This document shows, piece after piece, positions 27,239 to 35,051 of a stretch of 63,517 nt of DNA. Each line of letters begins with the position of its first letter. The stretch's first letter is position 1. The stretch comes from Bacteroidales bacterium UBA5072. Its GTDB lineage: Bacteria > Bacteroidota > Bacteroidia > Bacteroidales > UBA10428. The stretch lies in the NCBI GenBank assembly GCA_002415855.1, contig DIAS01000053.1, positions 531 through 64,047 of the forward strand. The letters run 5' to 3'. Position numbers and translations under genes: made by a program. A model generated the notes under the pieces. The model made no database searches and was not told where the DNA came from. It saw only the letters and a list, made by a program, of their open reading frames with translations.

Positions 27239-29305
27239 TTATTCATCCAGATCATCAATCATGCTGATCTTGCGATTAAGCATCTCGATATCCTTCTTTG
27301 TATTCTCAATTTTCGATTCCACATCTTTGATCACGGACTCAGCATTTCTCGACCGTGCAAAGAAACCAATGTTGTTTTCCCAGAGAACAATATCATTTTC
27401 AAGCTGCTTCAACCGCGTAATGTATTTTTCCCGCTCCTGCCGAATACGTTGCATACCGTTGGGCTTTTCAAGGAAGTCCTCGAGCTTGGTCTTAAATTTG
27501 AGTATATTCCGGTGACTATCATCAATCCTGAGGTCGTCGAACTTCCTGTTGATGGCTTCCCGGTATTTCTCCTGTATTTCATCTTTGTTTTTCAGGGGAA
27601 CAAATCCGATTTCAGCCCACTGACGTTGAAAATCCTTGAGTTTCATCAGGCATTCTTCTGCATTTTCATTAATAGCAAAATCTTCGATCTGTTTGATAAG
27701 TTCTGTCTTCTTTTGAAGATTGCTTCCGAAAGAATTGTCAATTTCTGAGAAGTGCTTTGCTTTCCGTTCGAAAAAGGTATCACAGGCCGACCGGAATCTT
27801 TTCCAGACTTTTTCCGATTGCTTGTGGTGCACCGGACCAATTTCCTTCCAGCGTTGCTGCAAGGCGATCAGCTCCTCGGTGGTCTTTTTCCATTCATTGC
27901 TCTCACGAAGTGCTTCTGCCTGGATACAAAGATCAATTTTGAGCTGAAGATTGTTGCTCTGTTCTTCCTTGAACACTCCGTAAAACTCTCGTTTCCTGTT
28001 AAAAAAGGCATCACAGGCATCCCGGAACCGTTTGTATATTTTTGTATTATCCTTTTTTGGTGCAAAGCCAATTGTCTTCCATACCTTCTGCAGCTCCATC
28101 AATTCACGTGACCTGTTCGTCCAGTCCTTGTTTGAACTGATCTCCATGTTGCAAAGTTCCTCGGCCTTTTCACACAGCGCAGTTTTAGTGTCCAGGTTCT
28201 GTTTTTGTTCGTTCTTCAGATCAACAAAATGTTCCTGGTGTTTTCGGTTGATTTTGGAAGTAGCTTCCTTAAAACGATTCCAGATCTCAATACGCATTTC
28301 TGCAGGTACAGGACCGATTTCGCGCCACTGGTCGTGAAGATCCTGCAAAATGCGAAATGCCTCAACTACATTCGATTCGAGCAACAATTCCTCAGCTTTT
28401 TCGCAGAGATGTATTTTGGATTCCAGATTCTTTTTCAGGTCAAGATCACGCAGTTCCTGATTGATCCTGATATAATCATAAAAAGCCTCCACGTGGTGGT
28501 GGTACGTTTCCCAAAGATCTTTGACATTCTGCTGCGGAACAGGTCCAAGAGCACGCCATTTTTTTTGTAATTCTCTGAATTCCTGGAAGGTGCGATTAAT
28601 TGACTCTTTGTTTTTAATCAGTTCTTTGATCTCTTCGATGATTTTATATTTTTCTTCAAGATTCCGGTGTTTATTTTCGTCCTGTATCTTGTTAAAATCG
28701 GCTTTCAGGTCGCGGTATTTTCGTAGCAATTCCTTTATTTCATTCTCATAGGGATCGTCCATTACTTTGAAGTCCTCAAGCTCACCTCCCTGTTCAACGA
28801 AAGCCTTTCTCATTCTCTCTACTTCAGCTTTGTGTTTCTTGTAATAGTTGATCTTGATGTTTTCCACATCGTTGATGATGGTTTCCACAGGGCGGCTTGA
28901 AAGCAATTCTCCAAGCAGTGCAATAAGTTCAACTTTGCCCAGGAGCGACAGATTGACGGGCTCTTCCTCTTTCTCTTCAAAAACAGGCTCCTCGCTTTGG
29001 GGCTCAATATGATCAACAACCTGATTGTCTTCTATCTCTTCAAAGAATTCATGAAATTCTTCCGCTTCATGATCCGGTAAATCGCCTGCTTTCATAGAAG
29101 CAAGCAATTCAACCTCCTCTTTCTTAACAAGGGGTTCAGCATCTTCCAAAGGATCGGCAGCATGATTATCAGAATCAGCAGACTTTTCATCTGCAGCAGG
29201 TTTGGCAGGTTTTCCCGCCAGAGGCGTCAAAGGATCCGTATTATCAATGATTCCACCGGAATCACTGATTTGTTCATCGCGAACAGAACTGTTTAAGTCA
29301 CTCAT
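27239..29305 (-). CDS. DUF349-repeat coiled-coil protein
   Basis: 688 residues. The first 130 or so are acidic, Pro/Glu-rich and probably disordered. The remainder is a string of about five to six helical DUF349 repeats, each with a W-Kxx(G/I)P core (KKWRALGPVP, DQWREIGPVP, QRWKEIGPVH, RQWAEIGFVP). No signal peptide or membrane segment. DUF349 proteins are widespread in Bacteroidota and of unknown function. A good promoter lies 45 nt upstream, so it is probably the first gene of the pyrG-yidC-lysA run. Confidence 0.88.
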   Translation of the reverse strand: MSDLNSSVRDEQISDSGGIIDNTDPLTPLAGKPAKPAADEKSADSDNHAADPLEDAEPLVKKEEVELLASMKAGDLPDHEAEEFHEFFEEIEDNQVVDHIEPQSEEPVFEEKEEEPVNLSLLGKVELIALLGELLSSRPVETIINDVENIKINYYKKHKAEVERMRKAFVEQGGELEDFKVMDDPYENEIKELLRKYRDLKADFNKIQDENKHRNLEEKYKIIEEIKELIKNKESINRTFQEFRELQKKWRALGPVPQQNVKDLWETYHHHVEAFYDYIRINQELRDLDLKKNLESKIHLCEKAEELLLESNVVEAFRILQDLHDQWREIGPVPAEMRIEIWNRFKEATSKINRKHQEHFVDLKNEQKQNLDTKTALCEKAEELCNMEISSNKDWTNRSRELMELQKVWKTIGFAPKKDNTKIYKRFRDACDAFFNRKREFYGVFKEEQSNNLQLKIDLCIQAEALRESNEWKKTTEELIALQQRWKEIGPVHHKQSEKVWKRFRSACDTFFERKAKHFSEIDNSFGSNLQKKTELIKQIEDFAINENAEECLMKLKDFQRQWAEIGFVPLKNKDEIQEKYREAINRKFDDLRIDDSHRNILKFKTKLEDFLEKPNGMQRIRQEREKYITRLKQLENDIVLWENNIGFFARSRNAESVIKDVESKIENTKKDIEMLNRKISMIDDLDE

Positions 29306-29350
29306 CTACAGCAAGTTTACTATAAAAAACACCCGTTTGAAACAAACTAC

Positions 29351-29381
29351 GAAAATAGACATTAATGACTAATAGTCAAAG
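29351..29381 (-). promoter_or_regulatory. Bacteroidota-type promoter of the DUF349 gene
   Basis: On the minus strand TTTG (29381-29378) is followed after 19 nt by TATTTTCG (29358-29351), one mismatch from TAnnTTTG. Spacing is canonical and it lies about 45 nt upstream of the DUF349 start. Confidence 0.62.
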
Positions 29382-29521
29382 TTTTTTAGTTGAATTATGC
29401 CCCATTTGCAGGCTTCCTTCAACAATTCTAATGTAAGTAGCTGGGTGACTTTAAAATAATAAAACGAAGCCAGACCTGTTTAATTCGGAAAGTCAGACAG
29501 GGACCGGTACAAACGGAATAT

Positions 29522-29896
29522 TTATTCAGAAACCAGCCAATCTTTGGCTTCTTCGACGGTCTCGAAAACACGAAGGTTCATCTGGGTAATGGTCTGTACA
29601 ATCTTAAGCAGTATCTTTTTACCGCCGGTGATGCCAACAACAGCTTCCCTGGCGGTCAGTTCTTTTGTCAGTTTGCCGGCTTTTTTTATTTCTTCGAGTA
29701 CATCACCGTATACAAAACTACCGGTAAAATCAACCAGCATCAAAAGGTTCCGCTTACCCTCGGCTTTTGATTTTTCCCGGAAAGCATTGGTTTGTTTTAT
29801 GGTTGCCAGAAATTCTTCGTTTGTTTTAATATTGGTATAATCTACGTAATAGATCATTCTTCCCTTGTGTTCAATGAAACTCGCACCTTTTGTCAT
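29522..29896 (-). CDS. SpoIIAA/STAS-like small protein
   Basis: 124 residues from the ATG at 29896, which has an AGAGGA stretch about 8 nt upstream. A longer frame from 29956 would add 20 residues. The alternating beta/alpha pattern (MIYYVDYTN, LLMLVDFTGSFV, VVGITGGKKILL, LRVFETVEEAKDWL) resembles SpoIIAA-like STAS domains with a C-terminal helix. No catalytic residues are evident. Last gene of the minus-strand run that begins with the decarboxylase. Function unknown; a phospho-independent interaction module is possible. Confidence 0.62.
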   Translation of the reverse strand: MTKGASFIEHKGRMIYYVDYTNIKTNEEFLATIKQTNAFREKSKAEGKRNLLMLVDFTGSFVYGDVLEEIKKAGKLTKELTAREAVVGITGGKKILLKIVQTITQMNLRVFETVEEAKDWLVSE

Positions 29897-29979
29897 CTTT
29901 TTCCTCTTTTCATTGCTGATACGAGTAAAGCTGAAATGAGTTGCTATTTCCACCATAAAAAATCATAACGATCACATAA

Positions 29980-30696
29980 TCAAGATTCTTTCACGTGCAA
30001 TCCACATTCTTTATGTCCCTCATCTTCCCACCACCACCTTCCGGCCCTTGCATCTTCGCCGGGTGCCACAGCTCTCGTACAGGGCTGGCAGCCAATGCTG
30101 GGGTAACCCTTGTCGTGGAGCTCGTTATAGGGGACCTGATGGTTATGGATGTAATCCCAGACCATTTTCTCTGACCACCGGTACAGTGGGTTTATTTTTA
30201 CCAGGCCATTTTCTGTATCCCATTCGACAAGATTTGTTCCAAACCTGGTCAGGGTCTGATCTTTTCTGATACCGGTTATCCAGGCCTGCATTCCTTTGAG
30301 TGCACGCTTCAGGGGTTCCATTTTGCGAATCTGACAACAGCGTTTCCGGTTTTCTATGCTGTCATAAAAAAGATTTATTCCTTTTTCCCTGACCATTTTC
30401 TGCACCTGGCGGTAATCGGGAAAGAATACTTCAAGATTGGCCTGGTAGTGCTTTTTTGTTGTATGGATGAGATTCAGGGTCTCCGGGAAAAGCCGTCCCG
30501 TATCAAGCGTGAAAATCCTGATTGCCGGGTTGATTTTCACCAGCATATCCGTCAAAACCTGATCTTCAGCCCCCATGCTTGATGAAAGGCAAAGCCGGTC
30601 GCCAAATTCTTCCGCAAAAAACTTCAGCACATCCTGTGGTGTCGCCTTCTGAAAACGCTCATTCCACGCTGCTACACTGACATCCTTCTTTTCCAT
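29980..30696 (-). CDS. cysH: Phosphoadenylyl/adenylyl-sulfate reductase (APS-type, 4Fe-4S)
   Basis: 238 residues. The PP-loop-type nucleotide site is LSSSMGAEDQ. Four Cys in the CC ... CxxC arrangement (KRCCQIRK and IGCQPCTR) indicate the [4Fe-4S] cluster of APS-reducing enzymes rather than plain PAPS reductases. The terminal ECGLH holds the catalytic Cys. It reduces activated sulfate to sulfite with thioredoxin. No sulfate adenylyltransferase genes are seen beside it. Lies 12 nt after the MurU-like gene. Confidence 0.9.
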   Translation of the reverse strand: MEKKDVSVAAWNERFQKATPQDVLKFFAEEFGDRLCLSSSMGAEDQVLTDMLVKINPAIRIFTLDTGRLFPETLNLIHTTKKHYQANLEVFFPDYRQVQKMVREKGINLFYDSIENRKRCCQIRKMEPLKRALKGMQAWITGIRKDQTLTRFGTNLVEWDTENGLVKINPLYRWSEKMVWDYIHNHQVPYNELHDKGYPSIGCQPCTRAVAPGEDARAGRWWWEDEGHKECGLHVKES

Positions 30697-30708
30697 TTTG
30701 TACTATCC

Positions 30709-31458
30709 TTAACTATGATGAAACGTATGGTAAATGGTCTTTATTTCAGGTGTTTGATTGAGGCTATCCAGGTTTTCGATCCTGCCGCACTCAAACCAAA
30801 GTGAACTGTCATGTTCAAAACCCATGATGGGATGCGTTACCGCCAACCTCAGGTAAACATCGATGATGGAGAACCGGCCACGTTCAGTAATATAATCAAA
30901 GATATCAGGACTTATAACATGAACAGTGCTGAACGCTAGTCTTATCGGATCATTTACCGGTCGTACAATACGTGTTTCCCCTGTTGTATTGCTTTGCCAG
31001 CCGCAAAGGCGGAAGACCTTATCAAAAAGGAAATCACGGGATGATTTTCGCCGTTTTACTGCCAATGTCGCCAGGGAGGATGCTTTATTATGAAAGACAC
31101 ACATTTCCTGCAGGTTCAGATCAGTTATTACATCCGATGTTACCAGTATAAAGGGTTTGTTATCGTCAAAAAACCAGCGGGCTTTGTACAATCCTCCACC
31201 GGTATCTAGCAATTCATCAGTTTCATCAGAGAATTCCATCCGCAATCCAAAAGATCCGTTTTTATGAATAAAATCCACGATCTGTTCTGCATGATGGTGT
31301 ATGTTGATAACAATCTCTTGAATACCATGGTGTTTAAGGTAGCGTATGGTATGTTCAAGTAATGAAACACCCTGCACCTCTATCAAAGCTTTTGGTTTGT
31401 TCTGTGTTAACGGAAGCAGGCGTGTACCCATGCCGGCCGCCAGGATCATTGCTTTCAT
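30709..31458 (-). CDS. MurU-like nucleotidyltransferase
   Basis: 249 residues. N-terminal signature MILAAGMGTRLLPLTQNKPK, a metal/nucleotide Asp in LVTSDVITD (about 109), and a sugar-site segment LLDTGGGLYKA. This is the compact NTP-transferase architecture of MurNAc-1-phosphate uridylyltransferase. Upstream on the same transcript is an AmgK-like sugar kinase, the partner that supplies the 1-phosphate sugar in cell-wall recycling. A mannose-1-phosphate guanylyltransferase-type activity cannot be excluded from sequence alone. Confidence 0.75.
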   Translation of the reverse strand: MKAMILAAGMGTRLLPLTQNKPKALIEVQGVSLLEHTIRYLKHHGIQEIVINIHHHAEQIVDFIHKNGSFGLRMEFSDETDELLDTGGGLYKARWFFDDNKPFILVTSDVITDLNLQEMCVFHNKASSLATLAVKRRKSSRDFLFDKVFRLCGWQSNTTGETRIVRPVNDPIRLAFSTVHVISPDIFDYITERGRFSIIDVYLRLAVTHPIMGFEHDSSLWFECGRIENLDSLNQTPEIKTIYHTFHHS

Positions 31459-31476
31459 CGTCTGAAAAATTAGTGA

Positions 31477-31599
31477 TCAGATCTTTTTTGGTTTACAAAG
31501 ATGCTTTTCTTTTTCAGCCCGGGCAGCACATTTTTTACAAAAATATTTTGTTTTATTCGTATTCTGTCGGATGAATGATTTGCACATGGTTTTACTCAT
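31477..31599 (-). CDS. 40-residue Cys-rich, Lys-rich miniprotein
   Basis: A short frame reading MSKTMCKSFIRQNTNK, then KYFCKKC, then HLCKPKKI and a TGA. The ATG (31599-31597) overlaps the stop of the upstream kinase gene (31598-31596) in an ATGA arrangement, and the MurU-like gene starts 18 nt after its stop. This coupling and the sensible composition make it a likely gene despite its length. Cys21-x2-Cys24 with His33 and Cys35 could bind one zinc ion, and the many Lys suggest RNA or DNA contact. Function unknown. Confidence 0.65.
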   Translation of the reverse strand: MSKTMCKSFIRQNTNKTKYFCKKCAARAEKEKHLCKPKKI

Positions 31600-33035
31600 G
31601 CAGTCCGGTTCTTTCCAAGTTCATGATGAGTAATAACAAGATTGATGGCATATTTGTTCTTCAGATAAGCCGAAAGTCTTTCCGCCATAAACACCGAACG
31701 GTGCTGACCGCCGGTACATCCATAGTTAACCATCAGGCTTGTAAAGCCTCTGTCCAGGTAATTGGCAACAGCATGATCCACAATATGCAAGGTATGCATA
31801 AAGAAATCCATTACATCCGCTTTGCTTTCCAGAAACTCGACAACGGCTTGGTCCCTGCCGGTCAATGTCTTGTACTCATCGTACCGGCCAGGATTATTCA
31901 GCGCCCTGCAGTCGAAAACGAAGCCTCCGCCATTTCCTGTATTGTCCTGTGGTATACCGTTTTTATAGGCGAAACTGTTAATGGTTACAGTGAAAGTATC
32001 GTGTTTGATCTCATAATCCTTGATCTTTGGTAAATCAATAAGTTGTTCAAATACTCCGGGAAGACTTACCAGATCCAACGGCAATGGTTTGTTCCGCATC
32101 AACCAGGAAAGGGTCCTGACAGCATCGGGCAGGCTTTGTAAAAACAAGGGCTTCCGCTCAATGTACCCGCGGAAGCCATAAGCTCCCATAGCCTGCATCA
32201 GACGCAGGTAAACGATGCCGTAATAATATTCAAGGAATTTATCAGGATCAAACCATGGGAAGGTCCTTTTGTAAACCGATAAATAATAATCAAGCAGTTC
32301 CTGCCTGATATGATCAGCAAGACGGGTCTTTGCCTCAAACAACAGCGATGCCAAGTCATACTGGAGGGGACCTCTCCTGCCTCCCTGGAAATCAATAAAA
32401 TACAACTCATTGTCATGAAGCATGATGTTCCGCGATTGAAAATCCCTGAACATGAATGAATTGCTACCTGCCTGGATCAACCAGGTAACGATCTTCTGAA
32501 AGTCATCTTCAAGATCCTGTTCAAAGAAATCAATCTTCAGCGGTTTCAGCAGACAATATTTAAAATAATTCATGTCCCACATCATGCTCTGTACATCAAA
32601 TTCAGCTCTCGGGTAACAAATGGTATAATCCAGTCCCTGGGCGGCCCGTACCTGTAAACCTGGCATAGCATCGATCACATGTCGGTAAATATCACGGATC
32701 CTGTCCTCGCTGTCAGGCTCTTTTCGGATGCTGACCAGGTAGTCAAGCAAGGTCACGTCACCCAGGTCCTGTTCAAGGTAGACATGCTTTTCAAGATTCT
32801 CGGCGTACACTTCAGGAACATGATTTCCGGTTTGCAGAAGATGCCGGTCGAGGTATATAAAAGCGCGGTTTTCACGGTTATCCATGTTGAAGACTCCCAT
32901 AAACTGCCCTATTTCTGAGCTAATCCTGAAATATCGTCTGTAGGAGCCCGATTCGGGCATCGGTACAATGGTTTCAGGCTTTTTACCGCTCCATTGGCTG
33001 AAAAAATCTTCAATTAATTTGATCGGATCAGACAT
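31596..33035 (-). CDS. AmgK-like sugar kinase fused to a RapZ C-terminal-type domain
   Basis: 479 residues. The first about 330 form an aminoglycoside-phosphotransferase-like kinase with catalytic loop FRDFQSRNIMLHD and metal-binding YFIDFQGGRRG. This is the fold of AmgK, which phosphorylates MurNAc/GlcNAc at C1. Residues about 345-479 resemble the C-terminal domain of RapZ, with the GCTGGQHRSV motif and FDCRALNNPG. E. coli RapZ senses glucosamine-6-phosphate and controls GlmS through a small RNA. No N-terminal Walker ATPase of RapZ is present; the kinase replaces it. Transcribed with the MurU-like gene. Confidence 0.82.
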   Translation of the reverse strand: MSDPIKLIEDFFSQWSGKKPETIVPMPESGSYRRYFRISSEIGQFMGVFNMDNRENRAFIYLDRHLLQTGNHVPEVYAENLEKHVYLEQDLGDVTLLDYLVSIRKEPDSEDRIRDIYRHVIDAMPGLQVRAAQGLDYTICYPRAEFDVQSMMWDMNYFKYCLLKPLKIDFFEQDLEDDFQKIVTWLIQAGSNSFMFRDFQSRNIMLHDNELYFIDFQGGRRGPLQYDLASLLFEAKTRLADHIRQELLDYYLSVYKRTFPWFDPDKFLEYYYGIVYLRLMQAMGAYGFRGYIERKPLFLQSLPDAVRTLSWLMRNKPLPLDLVSLPGVFEQLIDLPKIKDYEIKHDTFTVTINSFAYKNGIPQDNTGNGGGFVFDCRALNNPGRYDEYKTLTGRDQAVVEFLESKADVMDFFMHTLHIVDHAVANYLDRGFTSLMVNYGCTGGQHRSVFMAERLSAYLKNKYAINLVITHHELGKNRTA

Positions 33036-33044
33036 GATTCCCTG

Positions 33045-34475
33045 TTACGATTGATTATTAAGGTTTTCCGCGGTTTCCCGTATCAGGTGCCAGGCTTTTT
33101 TCACATGTGACAGTTCAACATGGGTCTGACTGATGGACATCCTGAGTGTATACCTGTCATTGAGTTTTGTGTGGGTGATATACATTTTGCCTGTTCCGTT
33201 TGCTGTAAGAAGTAATTTTTCATTCAGGCGGTTCAGCATTTGCAGATCATCAATACCCTTCGGATGGTACCTGAAGCAAACCAGGCTGAAGTGCACGGGG
33301 GCAAGGAGTTCGAAATCCGGATCACTTTCAATCCAGGATTTAAGTTCCCGGGCCAGTGCGATGTGGTGGCGCAGCTTCCCCTGAAGTCCCTTCAGACCGA
33401 ACGATCTGATCACAAACCAGAGCTTAAGCGCCCTGAACCTCCTTCCCAGCTGAATCCCCCAGTTTGAATAATCATTGACATGCTCTGGTATCTGGGTTTT
33501 CAGGTACTCAGGAACGAGTTTGAAGGTATTAATCAGCGTTTCACTGTCCCTGACAAAATAAGCCGAGCAGTCAAAGTTGGTGAACAGCCATTTGTGAGGA
33601 TTGAATACAAAGCTGTCTGCCTTTTCAATTCCTTTTATCATCCAGCGGCATTCAGGAAGAATGAGGGCTGAACCGGCATATGCCGCATCGATGTGCAGCC
33701 AGATACCGTATCTCTGGCAGATATCCGCAATATCTTCCAGCGGATCAACGGCGGTGGAGCCTGTTGTGCCAAGAGCCGCCACAACGCAAACTGGTTTCAA
33801 ACCAGCTTCAATATCCATGTGAATAGCTTCCTCCAGCATTGCCGGTTGCATCCTGTATTTCTCATCAAGTCCGATTTTTACCAGATTGTTCCTGCCGATC
33901 CCTGCAATCTTTACAGCTTTCTCAACCGAGGAATGCGCTTCCTCCGAACAGTATATCCGCATAGACGCGGTATCTTTCATCCCCTCATGATTGCATCTGA
34001 AACCGGTTGCCCTTTCCCTGGCCGACAGGATGGCACACAAGGTGGCTGTTGAAGCCGTATCCTGAATAACGCCTTCAAAGTCTCCCGGAATTCCGGTCAT
34101 TTTTTTCAGCCAGTTCATTACGGCTTCCTCGAGCTCTGTTGCTGCCGGTGAGGTTTCCCATTTCATGCATTGTGCACCAAGGGCGGATGAAAGCATTTCA
34201 GCCAGTATCGACGGGAAACTTGTATTGGCAGGGAAGTACGCGAAAAATGAAGGATTCTGCCAATGGGTGATACCAGGCATGATCAATTGCTCAAAATCGT
34301 TGAAGATCACTTTCATATCTTCCGGTTCTGCAGGAGGGGCTGCCGGAATTCCGGCAAATACCGAACCAGGTTTACAGGCTGACTTTACCGGGTATTTTTC
34401 AATGTTTGCATAATAATCAGCAATCCAATCGACCAGTTTGTGTCCTTCCTGCCGGAATACTTCGAACGAATCCAT
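33045..34475 (-). CDS. PLP-dependent aromatic-L-amino-acid decarboxylase family protein
   Basis: 476 residues from MDSFEVFRQ at 34475; the frame extends 19 residues further to 34532, but that stretch does not look like the family. Group II decarboxylase: N-terminal dimer arm, PLP-contact His in EEAHSSVEKA, Asp/Ala in HIDAAYAGSA and PLP Lys in NPHKWLF. Removes the carboxyl group from an aromatic amino acid (Tyr, Trp, Phe or DOPA); the substrate cannot be assigned. It leads a six-gene minus-strand run with 9 nt to the kinase-RapZ fusion. Confidence 0.88.
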   Translation of the reverse strand: MDSFEVFRQEGHKLVDWIADYYANIEKYPVKSACKPGSVFAGIPAAPPAEPEDMKVIFNDFEQLIMPGITHWQNPSFFAYFPANTSFPSILAEMLSSALGAQCMKWETSPAATELEEAVMNWLKKMTGIPGDFEGVIQDTASTATLCAILSARERATGFRCNHEGMKDTASMRIYCSEEAHSSVEKAVKIAGIGRNNLVKIGLDEKYRMQPAMLEEAIHMDIEAGLKPVCVVAALGTTGSTAVDPLEDIADICQRYGIWLHIDAAYAGSALILPECRWMIKGIEKADSFVFNPHKWLFTNFDCSAYFVRDSETLINTFKLVPEYLKTQIPEHVNDYSNWGIQLGRRFRALKLWFVIRSFGLKGLQGKLRHHIALARELKSWIESDPDFELLAPVHFSLVCFRYHPKGIDDLQMLNRLNEKLLLTANGTGKMYITHTKLNDRYTLRMSISQTHVELSHVKKAWHLIRETAENLNNQS

Positions 34476-34595
34476 GGTCCTTGTGTTTTTGATGCGGGCT
34501 AAAAATAATGAAAATAATGGGCAGTGTGACAATTATTTTGAATTGTGATATGGATTTAATATTTTTAAAATTTGAAGTTTGCAAGCACTTAAGAT

Positions 34596-35051
34596 ATGCA
34601 CATTGAACTATACAATGCCGATTTATTGAACTTCGTGGAATTCAACTTCACAGGCGATAATGACAATTACCACCGTTGTGATGAAGAATCGAGGTATCTG
34701 GACAGTTTGGTCTTTTTTCTCTTTCAGCCTTGTTTTGAGGAAGCCAACAAAACTTATGATTATTTTTCGGGAACCAAATACAATTCCCGTAAGATCATTG
34801 TATTGCGGAATGAGTTGATCAACAATTTGCAGAAATTTGAATCGCTGACAAACAGCAGTGAATTCGTGGATCTGATCGGCAGTCGTTTCATGGGCAAAGA
34901 CTTCCTGGCAGAGCTTGAACAGGATGATTCGCAATGGCTTTCCTACTGGAAAGAATACAACCGCAAGATCATCGGTGTCAACAAAGACCTGATCGAGATG
35001 GTTGAAAAATGTGCATTTGAAGAGAAGGTGCTTTGGGTTATCGGTTATTAG
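34596..35051 (+). CDS. Hypothetical protein
   Basis: 151 residues, not recognised. Acidic, largely helical by composition, no signal peptide, membrane segment or Cys motif (only three scattered Cys). It is the only plus-strand gene between two minus-strand blocks, and its end overlaps the end of the GH2 gene by 14 nt. A 144-residue minus-strand frame covers the same bases, but it has no sensible composition or neighbours to support it. Coding use and the AT-rich upstream region favour the plus strand. Confidence 0.6.
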   Translation: MHIELYNADLLNFVEFNFTGDNDNYHRCDEESRYLDSLVFFLFQPCFEEANKTYDYFSGTKYNSRKIIVLRNELINNLQKFESLTNSSEFVDLIGSRFMGKDFLAELEQDDSQWLSYWKEYNRKIIGVNKDLIEMVEKCAFEEKVLWVIGY

